A stretch of 64,000 bases of DNA from Bacteroidota bacterium (GCA_027482225.1 JAIXWD010000014.1:178816-242815); one strand, 5' to 3'. Counted from the first letter of the stretch, positions 9,732-18,591 are shown. The notes: a model not told the origin generated them from the letters alone. Numbers and translations are program-made.

Positions 9732-9766
9732 CGGCTAAATGCTAAGAGCCAAATGCTAAAAGCTAA
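9732..9766 (+). repeat. Degenerate short tandem repeat (GCTAAATGCTAA-like)
   Basis: Between the four-helix-bundle remnant and kynureninase lies a run of imperfect 'GCTAAATGCTAAGAGC/CAAATGCTAAAAGCTAA' units. It is probably debris of the same small element as the remnant. It provides a spurious ATG at 9753 in frame with kynU. Confidence 0.5.
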
Positions 9767-9773
9767 TCCACAT

Positions 9774-11036
9774 ATGACTTTTCAAAATACACTGGCATTT
9801 GCCCAAAAACTAGACCAAGAAGATAACCTGGCTCATTTCCGCAATGAGTTTTATATGCCTAAAAAAGATGGTAAACCCATGATTTATTTATGTGGTAATT
9901 CACTTGGACTTCAACCCAAAAGCGCACGTGCTGCTATAGAACAGGAGTTAAATGATTGGGCAGAGCTAGGTGTAGAAGGACATTTTGCAGGTAAAAACCC
10001 ATGGATGTACTACCATCATTTTTTAACTGAAAAAGCGGCCAAAGTAGTTGGTGCAAAACCAAGCGAAGTGGTAATTATGAATAACCTAACTGCCAACTTA
10101 CATTTAATGATGGTAAGCTTTTATCGTCCTACCAAAACCCGCTATAAAATCATGATGGAAGGTACTGCTTTTCCTAGCGATCAATACGCAATGGAAACTC
10201 AAGCACGCTTTCATGGTTTAAATCCGGATGATGCCATTATTGAACTAAAACCACGCGAAGGCGAATACACATTACGCACAGAAGATATCATTGCTAAAAT
10301 TAACGAACACAAAGATGACCTAGCCATTGTAATGATGGGCGGTGTAAACTATTATACCGGGCAAGCTTATAATATGGAAGCCATAACTAAAGCTGGTCAT
10401 GCAGTTGGTGCTAACGTTGGTTTTGATTGTGCACATGCTGCAGGTAATCTAAACTTAAAACTACACGATTGGGATGTAGATTTTGCAGTGTGGTGTACCT
10501 ATAAATATTTAAACTCAGGCCCTGGTGGTACTAGTGGTGTATTTGTGCATGAACGCCATGGTAACAACCCAGAACTGGTGCGCTTTGCAGGTTGGTGGGG
10601 GCATGATGAGAAAGAGCGCTTCCAGATGAAAAAAGGATTTAAACCCATGGAAGGCGCAGCAGGATGGCAATTGAGTAACGCACAAATTTTTCCGATGGCC
10701 ATACATAAAGCTTCTTTAGCATTATTTGACCAAGCAGGTATTGAAAATTTAAGAGCCAAAAGCGAAACTTTAACCGGCTATTTAGAGTTTATATTGAGTA
10801 ATTATAGCGATTTTTTAACCATCATTACACCAAAAACAACAGCGGATAGAGGTTGCCAACTTTCTATTATTGTAAAAGAAAACGGTAAAAAATTGTTCGA
10901 TTATTTGGAAGCAAATGGAATTATGCCCGATTGGCGTGAACCCAATGTAATACGCATGAGTCCGGTACCCATGTACAATTCATTTGAAGATGTATACCAA
11001 ATAGGTGAAGTATTAAAAACATATTTTAAAAATTAA
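9774..11036 (+). CDS. kynU: Kynureninase
   Basis: The protein has 420 residues from the ATG at 9774. The in-frame ATG at 9753 falls in the degenerate repeat and adds seven unrelated residues. It is a type I fold PLP enzyme with 'YLCGNSLGLQPKSA' near the N-terminus, the PLP-contacting FDCAHAAGN (Asp218) and TYKYLNSGPGG with Schiff-base Lys244. It hydrolyses kynurenine or 3-hydroxykynurenine to (3-hydroxy)anthranilate and alanine. The kmo gene follows 75 bases later, so the two probably act on the same tryptophan-derived intermediates. Confidence 0.95.
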   Translation: MTFQNTLAFAQKLDQEDNLAHFRNEFYMPKKDGKPMIYLCGNSLGLQPKSARAAIEQELNDWAELGVEGHFAGKNPWMYYHHFLTEKAAKVVGAKPSEVVIMNNLTANLHLMMVSFYRPTKTRYKIMMEGTAFPSDQYAMETQARFHGLNPDDAIIELKPREGEYTLRTEDIIAKINEHKDDLAIVMMGGVNYYTGQAYNMEAITKAGHAVGANVGFDCAHAAGNLNLKLHDWDVDFAVWCTYKYLNSGPGGTSGVFVHERHGNNPELVRFAGWWGHDEKERFQMKKGFKPMEGAAGWQLSNAQIFPMAIHKASLALFDQAGIENLRAKSETLTGYLEFILSNYSDFLTIITPKTTADRGCQLSIIVKENGKKLFDYLEANGIMPDWREPNVIRMSPVPMYNSFEDVYQIGEVLKTYFKN

Positions 11037-11111
11037 GTACATACTGAATGCTCATATCATTCAATATTTAACTTTCTTACTTTAAACATATTCGTTCTAA
11101 AAAAAATTACG

Positions 11112-12437
11112 ATGACACAAAAAATTACCATCATAGGCGGAGGTTTAGCCGGAAGTTTAGCAGCCATTTACATGGCAAAGCGCGGATTTGAAGTAAATTT
11201 ATTTGAACGCAGATCAGACATGCGTAAAGCGACCGCCTATCAAGGGCGTTCTATTAATTTGGCTTTGAGTACGCGAGGTTTACATGCCTTAGAAAAAATA
11301 GGTTTAGATAAAGACATTTTAGCCGATGCCATTCCCATGTATGGAAGAATGATGCACAGTAAAACAGGTGAGTTAAGCTATCATCCCTATGGCAAATCAG
11401 GACAAGCCATTAACTCCGTTTCGCGTGGTAGGTTAAACCTAAAACTGATAGAATTAGCAGATGAATTGACAAATATTAACATCTATTTTAATAGCAAATG
11501 CATAGACGTTGATGTGAATAAAGCAACTGCAACTTTTGAGTTGGAAGATGGTTCGCTTAAAACCATTACAAGCGATCGGATCTTAGGAACTGATGGTGCA
11601 TTTGCAGCATCAAGAGGTAAATTACAAACCAGCGAACGTTTTAATTACTCGCAGCATTACCTACATGTTGGATATAAAGAATTAGAAATTCCAGCAGGCG
11701 AAAACGGTAAGTTTATGATGGAGAAAAATGCACTTCATATTTGGCCTAGGGGCAGTTTTATGATGATTGCTTTACCCAACCCAAAAGGTGATTTTACATG
11801 CACCCTTTTTATGCCTTACGAGGTATTCGATTCCATAAAAACCAATGACGATGTAACTAAATTCTTTAATGAAGAATTTGCGGATACGGTGCCTATGATG
11901 CCAACATTAGAGGAAGATTACATGAAGAACCCAACATCTAATTTGGTAACTGTACGCTGTTATCCTTGGGTAAAAGGAGATAAACTGGCCTTAGCAGGTG
12001 ATGCAGCTCATGCCATAGTTCCCTTCTACGGCCAAGGAATGAATTGCAGCTTTGAGGATATTGTGGTGTTAGACAATATGATTGAAAAATATGGGGATGA
12101 TTGGAATACCATTTTTGATGAGTACCAAAAAGAACGTAAACCCAATGCAGATGCTATTGCCGATTTAGCCGTACAAAATTATTATGAAATGGCTGATAAA
12201 GTAGGCGATAAACATTTCCTTCATAAAAAACACATTGAGCACGATTTAACCGAATTGTATCCTGATAAATTTAAATCGCAATACGAACTCACCACATTTA
12301 GCCTAAGTGGCTATAAATATGCATGGGACCAAGGACAAAAAAATGATGTATTACTGGAGAAAATTATAGCCGATGGGGCAGAAGAAAAAATGAAAGACCC
12401 AGCCTACATGGAACAACTGTGGCATTTGATTGCTTAG
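11112..12437 (+). CDS. kmo: Kynurenine 3-monooxygenase
   Basis: The 441-residue flavoprotein has the FAD dinucleotide motif GGGLAGSLAA at 8-17. It also has 'YQGRSINLALSTRG', typical of KMO rather than other aromatic hydroxylases, and 'LAGDAAHAIVPFYGQGMN', which contacts the flavin. It hydroxylates kynurenine with NADPH and O2, and KynU can then release 3-hydroxyanthranilate. No tryptophan dioxygenase, kynurenine formamidase or 3-hydroxyanthranilate dioxygenase gene is in the window. Confidence 0.95.
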   Translation: MTQKITIIGGGLAGSLAAIYMAKRGFEVNLFERRSDMRKATAYQGRSINLALSTRGLHALEKIGLDKDILADAIPMYGRMMHSKTGELSYHPYGKSGQAINSVSRGRLNLKLIELADELTNINIYFNSKCIDVDVNKATATFELEDGSLKTITSDRILGTDGAFAASRGKLQTSERFNYSQHYLHVGYKELEIPAGENGKFMMEKNALHIWPRGSFMMIALPNPKGDFTCTLFMPYEVFDSIKTNDDVTKFFNEEFADTVPMMPTLEEDYMKNPTSNLVTVRCYPWVKGDKLALAGDAAHAIVPFYGQGMNCSFEDIVVLDNMIEKYGDDWNTIFDEYQKERKPNADAIADLAVQNYYEMADKVGDKHFLHKKHIEHDLTELYPDKFKSQYELTTFSLSGYKYAWDQGQKNDVLLEKIIADGAEEKMKDPAYMEQLWHLIA

Positions 12438-12462
12438 ATAATTTTACTCTATATTAAAAACT

Positions 12463-12494
12463 AAAGCCACCTGAGATGAATCAGGTGGCTTTTT
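12463..12494 (+). terminator. Rho-independent terminator after kmo
   Basis: A perfect 12-bp stem, AAAGCCACCTGA (12463-12474) with TCAGGTGGCTTT (12481-12492), encloses a 6-base loop and is followed by T residues. Confidence 0.9.
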
Positions 12495-12612
12495 GTTTAT
12501 AACTGAAAATTGGGGGTTATTCTTTTACAAAATTCACATGCTCCATATTTTATTTATATCACATTACTTATACTAAATATTGTAAAATTGTTAAAAATAA
12601 TCAAGCATCATT

Positions 12613-13923
12613 TTAAAAATACCTTACAGGTCTTACCCTATAACTTTCAAATACAGCACAACCACAAACACCAACATTTGGGGCAAACATTGGAGCCAAT
12701 GCACCTGCAAAATTCTGCATAACACTTGAAGACCAATAACCTGTTGTTTGAGGACCAGAAGTATAAAAATTGCCTTTATTGTTACTGGCTAAGTTTGATT
12801 TTAATGCTAACAAATCATCCCTTGAAGGCAAAAACCAATCGTTATAAACTCCATCTTTATAGTTTTTAGCTGCTTTAGCAGCGTTAAAGTTTGCATTAAT
12901 AATGATACCTACAGCCAAAATTGTATCTGTATTGTTTTTACCTTTACCTATTAAATTTGAAATATTTTGAAAAAATTGTGAATAAGCTCCTGGACCCCAA
13001 TCGTATAATACAGGCAAATCGTTTGGTGCAGCAATAATACCATGTGTTTCACCAGCTACATAACCAATATCTCCCGGTTTAAAAATGTATCCTACAATAC
13101 CTCCACCAAATGTATCGCCTAAAACCAAACTGAACTGAACGTTTAAATTTATACTGCAAGATTTACCCCCAATATTGATGGGGAAAGTAGCAACACCAGA
13201 ACCGTTTGGAGTACCTGAAATTTGATACACCAAGGTATCTTGTCCAACCGAAAAATTCCCTGATGATAACGTTGCTGTTAAACCCGGAACACCTGTCGAT
13301 GTTGTTACTTGTCCGCTATGCACTCCTCCATTACCTCCTGAGTATGGTATTTTTAATTTTACCCCATTTGCTGAAACGCCAGAAGAAAGTGAACCAACTT
13401 GCATGGCAGCATTACAACTAAGTGTAGTAATTTTTCCGGGGCATATTCCTCCATTTGTCCAAATTGGTTTGCCATCGCACATTGTTAATACTTGCCCTTG
13501 TGTACCAATTGATGAAATAGATTCGGCTGTTTTAGCATGCAACGCATAAGGCACGCTTAACAACTGACTGGTGCCAGCTATGGTATAATTGGTTCCACCA
13601 GTTGGGTCGGTTTCTGTTTTAATAAAAAAGGGGCCATTTGCCCAATCAATATTATTAAAAGTACCGTTTTGAGCGGTACCTCCACCAATTTCAATACTCA
13701 CCAAACCATTTACATTTGTTGTTGGTGTATGGGTTTCGGTATAAACAGCTGAACCTGTGGTACCGCCTTGCAATATGCTAATACGAAATCCTACTATTTG
13801 GTTTGAAACCAAAACACCTGAAGCGTTTCTTACAACCGCTTGGTAACTTATTTTATTGGGCGATTGGCTAAATAGATTTAATGCAATAAATACTGCAGTA
13901 AAAAAGGTAAATACTTTTTTCAT
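12613..13923 (-). CDS. Secreted Lcl/DUF1566 domain protein
   Basis: The 436-residue protein has a signal peptide (residues 1 to about 19). The N-terminal domain, 'PNKISYQAVVRNASGVLV' through 'QLLSVPYALHAKTA', is shared with the protein at 14450-16693 and resembles N-terminal modules of many Bacteroidota surface proteins. A beta-rich middle follows. The C-terminal Lcl/DUF1566 domain is a C-type-lectin-like fold seen in secreted adhesion proteins; it has 'NDWFLPSRDDLLAL', 'YWSSS' and 'YRVRPVRYF'. There is no T9SS sorting domain of its own. The gene starts four bases after the T9SS protein at 13928-14413. Confidence 0.85.
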   Translation of the reverse strand: MKKVFTFFTAVFIALNLFSQSPNKISYQAVVRNASGVLVSNQIVGFRISILQGGTTGSAVYTETHTPTTNVNGLVSIEIGGGTAQNGTFNNIDWANGPFFIKTETDPTGGTNYTIAGTSQLLSVPYALHAKTAESISSIGTQGQVLTMCDGKPIWTNGGICPGKITTLSCNAAMQVGSLSSGVSANGVKLKIPYSGGNGGVHSGQVTTSTGVPGLTATLSSGNFSVGQDTLVYQISGTPNGSGVATFPINIGGKSCSINLNVQFSLVLGDTFGGGIVGYIFKPGDIGYVAGETHGIIAAPNDLPVLYDWGPGAYSQFFQNISNLIGKGKNNTDTILAVGIIINANFNAAKAAKNYKDGVYNDWFLPSRDDLLALKSNLASNNKGNFYTSGPQTTGYWSSSVMQNFAGALAPMFAPNVGVCGCAVFESYRVRPVRYF

Positions 13924-13927
13924 GGAA

Positions 13928-14413
13928 CTACTTTTTTATAATTTTAAACGATTGCACTTGTTGGTTTTGCTGATTATAAACATGCAAAAAATACGTTGCG
14001 GATGCCAATAACGTGGTGTTAACTTGGGTTTGCTGGGTAGCTATATTTCCCAGCAATAAAAGCTTGCCTTGCATATCTATTAGTTGGTAGGTTAACTTTT
14101 CATTTTTAAACTCGTTAACCACTAATGTTAAATCGTTGGTTGTTGGATTTGGATAAGCAACCAATGAAATCTTAGATGCAGATTCGTTTAAACCAACGTT
14201 TTTAATATCATAGGTTTGTTGAACACCCATAGAGATACTTACAGAGGTATCTTTTATTGTGGTGTAAACCACTTGCCCAATACTAAATGCAACACTCCCT
14301 CCACTACCAGTGGCACTGCCACCTGCAGCGTTAATAGAATTTTGTGCTGTGCATACATTTGTTGTAATCTGTATGGCAGAAATAATTAGTGCTATCCGAA
14401 AGATGTAACTCAT
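13928..14413 (-). CDS. Small T9SS type A sorting-domain protein
   Basis: The 161 residues comprise an N-terminal signal segment ending 'NVCTAQ', a short Gly/Ser-rich region ('GGSATGSGGSVAFSIGQVVY') and a complete C-terminal sorting domain from 'SLVAYPNPTTND' to 'SFKIIKK'. Nothing suggests catalysis. The 'SGGSVAFSIGQV-YT' pattern before a sorting domain is frequent in short Bacteroidota proteins of unknown role. It sits between two Lcl proteins with gaps of 4 and 36 bases, so all three are probably one operon. Confidence 0.85.
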   Translation of the reverse strand: MSYIFRIALIISAIQITTNVCTAQNSINAAGGSATGSGGSVAFSIGQVVYTTIKDTSVSISMGVQQTYDIKNVGLNESASKISLVAYPNPTTNDLTLVVNEFKNEKLTYQLIDMQGKLLLLGNIATQQTQVNTTLLASATYFLHVYNQQNQQVQSFKIIKK

Positions 14414-14449
14414 ATAAATGATATAAACGATTTGATAAATAGTAAAATA

Positions 14450-16693
14450 TTAATATGCCCTTACGGCTCTTACGCGCAATTGACTGCCTCTCCAGGTAGT
14501 TCCGCTACCTAAACCGTAATTAACAGAAATATCAGGAAAAATTGCATTCCATGCATCAAAGCCAGCTGCAGAACTACTCCAATAATTTTGTTCTGGTACA
14601 AAACCTCCTAAATTATTTAAATGCAAATTAATGTACATTAAATACAACTCATCTATAGATGGTAAAAACCAATCATTTTGCCCTCCCAAAACAAGGTTAT
14701 CACACAGTTTTGCGGCATTATTTTTGGGTTGATTACAACCCGCAACAATTAAGCTTGTGTTGGTTTCACCGCTGCCTACTATTTTTAATGTGCCAGAAAT
14801 TTGATTAGTGGTTGAATCGCAACCCCATTGCATACCTGTACTTTGGTCACTTGGTGCGGCCATAAGGTAACGCCAACCACCTACATTATTCCCTTTATCA
14901 AAAAACACCTTACCGCCCCCTGGGCCTGTTTGACCAACAGGCAATGTGGTGAAGGAATCTATAATACCACCTATAGTACCTATACCAGTTATGTCAACGT
15001 AAGCATAATAATAATAAACTGTATTAGGTTTAAGTAATTCGTCATTAAGGCTTAAACTTGTTGTTTTACTAAAACTTCCATTACCAAAACTTCCGGTATG
15101 GTTTAAAGTTGTGTTTAATTGATCACGTGAAATACCAATTTTTATCCCCCTTGATAAAATTGAATTGGTATCTATATTTGTAATATTTCCGCCAAAAGTA
15201 GCCGAGTTTGAAGTAATACCTGTAACCGGGCTCGTTGTAACAACATTTAAAGTAGTAAAAGTAACTTGATTGCCATAGGCAATCGTATTGTTTTCTGCAA
15301 TAGCAAATGAGCGAACAAAGTATTGTCTGTTTTGAGCTAATAATAACAGTGAGGGGATAATAATCGAATCACTATTGAATGACCCAACACCGTCTCCTGC
15401 TATAAATCCATATAAAATTGGTACGTTATCATTCATTCCATTAAACCAACTGTTGGGTGTAAAATTAATATTATTCAAAGAAAGAGAAGGATTAGCAACG
15501 GATGATAGAACAAATCCACGTGCAATTAGTTTATTTCCATTTGTATTGGTAACGGAACCGCTGAATTTAGCAAAAAAAGGTGTAATATTGGTTACCGCTT
15601 GCGTGGTTACTGTTGGTGGAGTTAGGTTTAACGTGGTAAACGTAACTTGGTTACCATACTTTGTAATGTTATTTTCAGTAATGGCATAAGCACGGGCATA
15701 ATAGGTGGTACTGGGTTGTAAAAAATAATTATCACTGGCAGACATGGTAGTTGTTATGTTGAATAAACCGGTGTCTTTACCTATGTTAATTGTACGCGAA
15801 GGCAAATAAATAGTAGGATTGGGTGTTATAGAATACACTATACCTCTTTCTATAACAACACTGCCATTCGCATTGGTAACCCTACCACTGTATGTAGCAC
15901 TATTTGAAGTAATTCCTGAAACTGGATTGGTTACTATGCTTGGTATAGGCAAGTTTGAACTTGAGCTACTAGCTATGGGTAATTTCACAAAACCTCCTTT
16001 AGAAAGAAATAGGGTATCATTACTGATGGTTAAGATCTGCAATTCGTTTGTTGCACTGGTATCTGCATCATAATGATTCGGTAATTTCACATGACCTCCG
16101 TTAGAAAGAAATAAAGTATCTTTACTGATGGTTAATGTCTGCAATTCGTTTGTTGCACTGGTATCTGCATCATAATGATTCGGTAATTTCACATGACCTC
16201 CGTTAGAAAGAAATAAGGTATCTTTACTAATGGTCAATGTCTGCAATTCGTTTGTTGCGCTCGTATCTGCATCATAATGATTAAGCACATTAGAGGCCGT
16301 TTTAGCATGCATGGCATAAGGCACACTTAACAACTGACTGGTTCCAGTAATGGTATAGTTAGCTCCACCCGATGGGTCAATTTCTGTTTTAACAAAATAC
16401 AGGTCACCAGCCCAATTAATAGTAGAAAAATTACCTACTTGAGATGAACCACCGCCTATTTCAAAACTAATTAAACCATTTGCATTGGTCTTAGGTTGGT
16501 GCGTTTCAGAAAACACAACAGCTCCTGCCGATGAACCTTTTAAAATGCTCATTTTAACTCCCACAACTTGGTCTATTACCAAAGCATTGTTACTATTTCT
16601 AACAACAGCTTGATAACTAATTCTGTTTGGCGCTTGAGCAAATGCTACTGTTACGATAAATGTAAATAGCACCGTACATAAAATCTTTTTCAT
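14450..16693 (-). CDS. Large secreted repeat protein with Lcl/DUF1566 C-terminus
   Basis: The 747-residue protein has a signal peptide (1-20, 'VAFAQ'). The N-terminal domain (21-137) is homologous to that of the 436-residue neighbour. Three tandem 34-residue repeats follow (138-171, 172-205, 206-239), opening 'NHYDADTSATNELQ' and resembling fibre-like repeats. Next come about three Ig/FN3-like modules with 'VSGITSNSAT-GG' and 'LKPNTVYYYYAY' patterns. The Lcl/DUF1566 C-terminus (about 600-747) has 'NDWFLPSIDELYLMY', 'NYWSSS' and 'LRVRAVRAY'. It is probably a surface adhesin or filament-associated protein; ligand unknown. Confidence 0.85.
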   Translation of the reverse strand: MKKILCTVLFTFIVTVAFAQAPNRISYQAVVRNSNNALVIDQVVGVKMSILKGSSAGAVVFSETHQPKTNANGLISFEIGGGSSQVGNFSTINWAGDLYFVKTEIDPSGGANYTITGTSQLLSVPYAMHAKTASNVLNHYDADTSATNELQTLTISKDTLFLSNGGHVKLPNHYDADTSATNELQTLTISKDTLFLSNGGHVKLPNHYDADTSATNELQILTISNDTLFLSKGGFVKLPIASSSSSNLPIPSIVTNPVSGITSNSATYSGRVTNANGSVVIERGIVYSITPNPTIYLPSRTINIGKDTGLFNITTTMSASDNYFLQPSTTYYARAYAITENNITKYGNQVTFTTLNLTPPTVTTQAVTNITPFFAKFSGSVTNTNGNKLIARGFVLSSVANPSLSLNNINFTPNSWFNGMNDNVPILYGFIAGDGVGSFNSDSIIIPSLLLLAQNRQYFVRSFAIAENNTIAYGNQVTFTTLNVVTTSPVTGITSNSATFGGNITNIDTNSILSRGIKIGISRDQLNTTLNHTGSFGNGSFSKTTSLSLNDELLKPNTVYYYYAYVDITGIGTIGGIIDSFTTLPVGQTGPGGGKVFFDKGNNVGGWRYLMAAPSDQSTGMQWGCDSTTNQISGTLKIVGSGETNTSLIVAGCNQPKNNAAKLCDNLVLGGQNDWFLPSIDELYLMYINLHLNNLGGFVPEQNYWSSSAAGFDAWNAIFPDISVNYGLGSGTTWRGSQLRVRAVRAY
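15977..16282 (-). repeat. Three tandem in-frame 102-bp coding repeats
   Basis: Three adjacent 102-bp units encode the 34-residue repeats of the large secreted Lcl protein. The two units at higher coordinates are nearly identical in DNA, and the one nearest 15977 has several substitutions. Unit length is a multiple of three, so copy-number change would keep the frame. Confidence 0.9.
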
Positions 16694-16709
16694 TGATTAT
16701 TTTTTTAAA

Positions 16710-18080
16710 TTATTGCAATAAAATCTTCCTAGTTGTAACCACGTTGCCTTGAGTATCTAATACTCGTACAAAATAAATTCCTTTACCTGTCCAAGTACTT
16801 AAGTCAATGTTAAATTGAGCTTGAGTAATGGCACTGCTAAATACTTGCTGACCTAGACTGTTTTCTATTTTTATGCTGTAACCTGCCATAACCGTATAGT
16901 TACCATTATCAATGGTAATGCGATCTTTCGCAGGGTTAGGATAAATCAATAAGGTATTAGTTGTGTTTGGCGTTGGCAAGCCAACGGTAGTTTTAATAAT
17001 TAATGTGTCTGTTACTGTGGTTAAAATGGTATCAGTAACTTTAGTTAAACAAGTATCAGCAACTTTAAGGTATACCACCTTTGACGTATCTGCACAACCA
17101 GTAGAATTTACTAATGCGCGAAAAGCCTGGTTGTGATTAGATACTGATACATTGTTAACCCCTAAGGTATTTGTATTAACCCCATTATAATAGCTATTAG
17201 CAGGCACATTCATCCATCCAATGTTTAATGGATTGGTCTGCCATTGATAAGTACTACCTGTTTTACTTGTAGTAGTAAATTGAGCATTTAAACCTAGACC
17301 AACGTTTGCATTTGTTGGCTGATTTGTGATGATGCTATCACCGCATCCACGATATAAATTTGTAATTTCTTGTGCGGTAAGGGCTCGGTTCCAAACTCCA
17401 ATTTCATCCATTTGACCATTGAAATAGCTATAAGTGGCATTTGAGGACCAAGGCTTTCCAAATGAAAGATTTGATGAATTTGAACCTATTGATGAATATT
17501 GATTATATGTCATAAATAAAACACCATTTAAGTATGTTTTTGTAGTGGTCAAATCTGTAGTAAAACACAAATTATTCCAAGCATTAAGTTGTATTTGAGC
17601 AAATGGTATATTACTTCCTTGCGAGGATTGATTAGCGGAAACACCATATCTATAATTAAATGTGTTTACTGAAGTATAATTTGATAGAAATATTTGAAAA
17701 TAGGAATTAGCTTGACCATTAGACGATGTCTTACTTATAATGTAATGTTCTTTACCATCATTAGGAAAAGTAGTTATTTTGAACCAAAAAGAAATTGTTT
17801 GACCATTAGGATAATTAGATATTGATGAAGATGACGGCACATCAATGTAATTTGAAACACCATCAAAAGTATAGGCTTTATTTGGCTGTCCAAATCTATC
17901 ATTAACTAAAGTTGCACCATTCACCAATCCATTATTCCCATTTCCACTCACATCATTTGCATTGCCATTAAATGGCCAAAAACCAACTAAACCATTTGTT
18001 GGCACATAACTTGGTACTTGAGCCATTGTTGCATTGGCAAATCCAATAATTGCAATTAAAGCATAAAGAACTTTTTTCAT
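16710..18080 (-). CDS. Secreted LamG/concanavalin-like protein with T9SS sorting domain
   Basis: The 456-residue protein has a signal peptide (1-20, 'NATMAQ'). A LamG-type laminin-G-like jelly roll (about 30-240) contains 'LVGFWPFNGNANDVSGNGNN', 'AYTFDGVSNYIDV', 'ISFWFK' and 'GQMDEIGVWNRALTAQEI'. A short Ig-like region follows, then a type A sorting domain from 'TLLIYPNPAKDR'. Such domains usually bind glycans or proteins at the cell surface. It is the first gene of the four-gene minus-strand run, 16 bases ahead of the large Lcl protein gene. Confidence 0.9.
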   Translation of the reverse strand: MKKVLYALIAIIGFANATMAQVPSYVPTNGLVGFWPFNGNANDVSGNGNNGLVNGATLVNDRFGQPNKAYTFDGVSNYIDVPSSSSISNYPNGQTISFWFKITTFPNDGKEHYIISKTSSNGQANSYFQIFLSNYTSVNTFNYRYGVSANQSSQGSNIPFAQIQLNAWNNLCFTTDLTTTKTYLNGVLFMTYNQYSSIGSNSSNLSFGKPWSSNATYSYFNGQMDEIGVWNRALTAQEITNLYRGCGDSIITNQPTNANVGLGLNAQFTTTSKTGSTYQWQTNPLNIGWMNVPANSYYNGVNTNTLGVNNVSVSNHNQAFRALVNSTGCADTSKVVYLKVADTCLTKVTDTILTTVTDTLIIKTTVGLPTPNTTNTLLIYPNPAKDRITIDNGNYTVMAGYSIKIENSLGQQVFSSAITQAQFNIDLSTWTGKGIYFVRVLDTQGNVVTTRKILLQ

Positions 18081-18234
18081 ATTTATTTAATGTATTTGTG
18101 TTTTTTTATTAAAAAATTTGTGCCCAAAATATAAATTCAAGGTTTCTACACTTGATTAAAAAGACGCCCAAACGTAATCGTACATACTGCAACCAAACTT
18201 CAGTTGCCTGTTTATATAAAATGGTTAAATCATT

Positions 18235-18480
18235 TTACATCATGGTGTTAATTTTATCATTCCATTTAAAATCCAACACCCCAACTCCATCAAAAAAATA
18301 CCTCATTTTATTTCTATCATATTTAATGGGTGCATGCAATTCATCTTTCATAAACTTGATGATATGGAATAACATACGCTCTGAAATCCCCAGTTTATCT
18401 GCCATATAACGAGGTGTGCCAGATCGACCTGAGGCAATCAAGTCATTTACTTTAATTATTTTTTTAATATCCATACCCAC
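18235..18480 (-). CDS. Small HTH DNA-binding protein
   Basis: The 81-residue protein has a winged-helix-like N-terminus. 'IIKVNDLIASGRSGTPRYMA' is followed by 'DKLGISERMLFHIIKFMKDE', a typical HTH in which the recognition helix follows the LGIS turn. 'APIKYDRNKMRYFF' makes the beta wing. Similar free-standing HTH proteins are common in Bacteroidota and resemble the DNA-binding part of WYL/DeoR-type regulators without an effector domain. A perfect palindrome lies three bases upstream of its ATG and may be its operator. An internal Met at residue 3 is an alternative start. It is divergent from the ECF sigma gene. Confidence 0.7.
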   Translation of the reverse strand: MGMDIKKIIKVNDLIASGRSGTPRYMADKLGISERMLFHIIKFMKDELHAPIKYDRNKMRYFFDGVGVLDFKWNDKINTMM

Positions 18481-18482
18481 TC

Positions 18483-18505
18483 ATACTGAAACAAGGTTTC
18501 AGTAT
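18483..18505. promoter_or_regulatory. Perfect 10-3-10 palindrome, candidate operator
   Basis: ATACTGAAAC and GTTTCAGTAT are perfect inverted repeats with a 3-base spacer, located between the divergent HTH and sigma genes. An extra half-site CTGAAAC lies at 18554-18560, near the expected sigma-gene promoter. There is no T-tract, so a terminator is unlikely. Size and symmetry fit a dimeric HTH binding site. Confidence 0.6.
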
Positions 18506-18591
18506 TAAAATTTACATTTATGACGATCAGTGCGATTCCTTTTCTCCTATTGCCTGAAACTATTTATTGATATACTTTGTGATGGAAATAC

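Noticed and set aside
9753..9773. Upstream in-frame ATG of kynU
   Set aside because: It lies in the degenerate GCTAAATGC repeat and adds seven residues foreign to kynureninase; the ATG at 9774 fits the family.
9572..9773. Part of a diversity-generating retroelement (Avd-like four-helix bundle)
   Set aside because: No reverse transcriptase gene and no template/variable repeat pair was seen nearby; the fragment fits a plain IVP-type protein better.
12510..12722. 70-codon plus-strand frame after the kmo terminator
   Set aside because: It begins after a terminator, overlaps the 3' end of the Lcl gene and has no family resemblance.
15977..16282. Possible CRISPR-like array of regularly spaced repeats
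   Set aside because: The units are adjacent in-frame coding repeats without spacers and lie inside a secreted protein gene.
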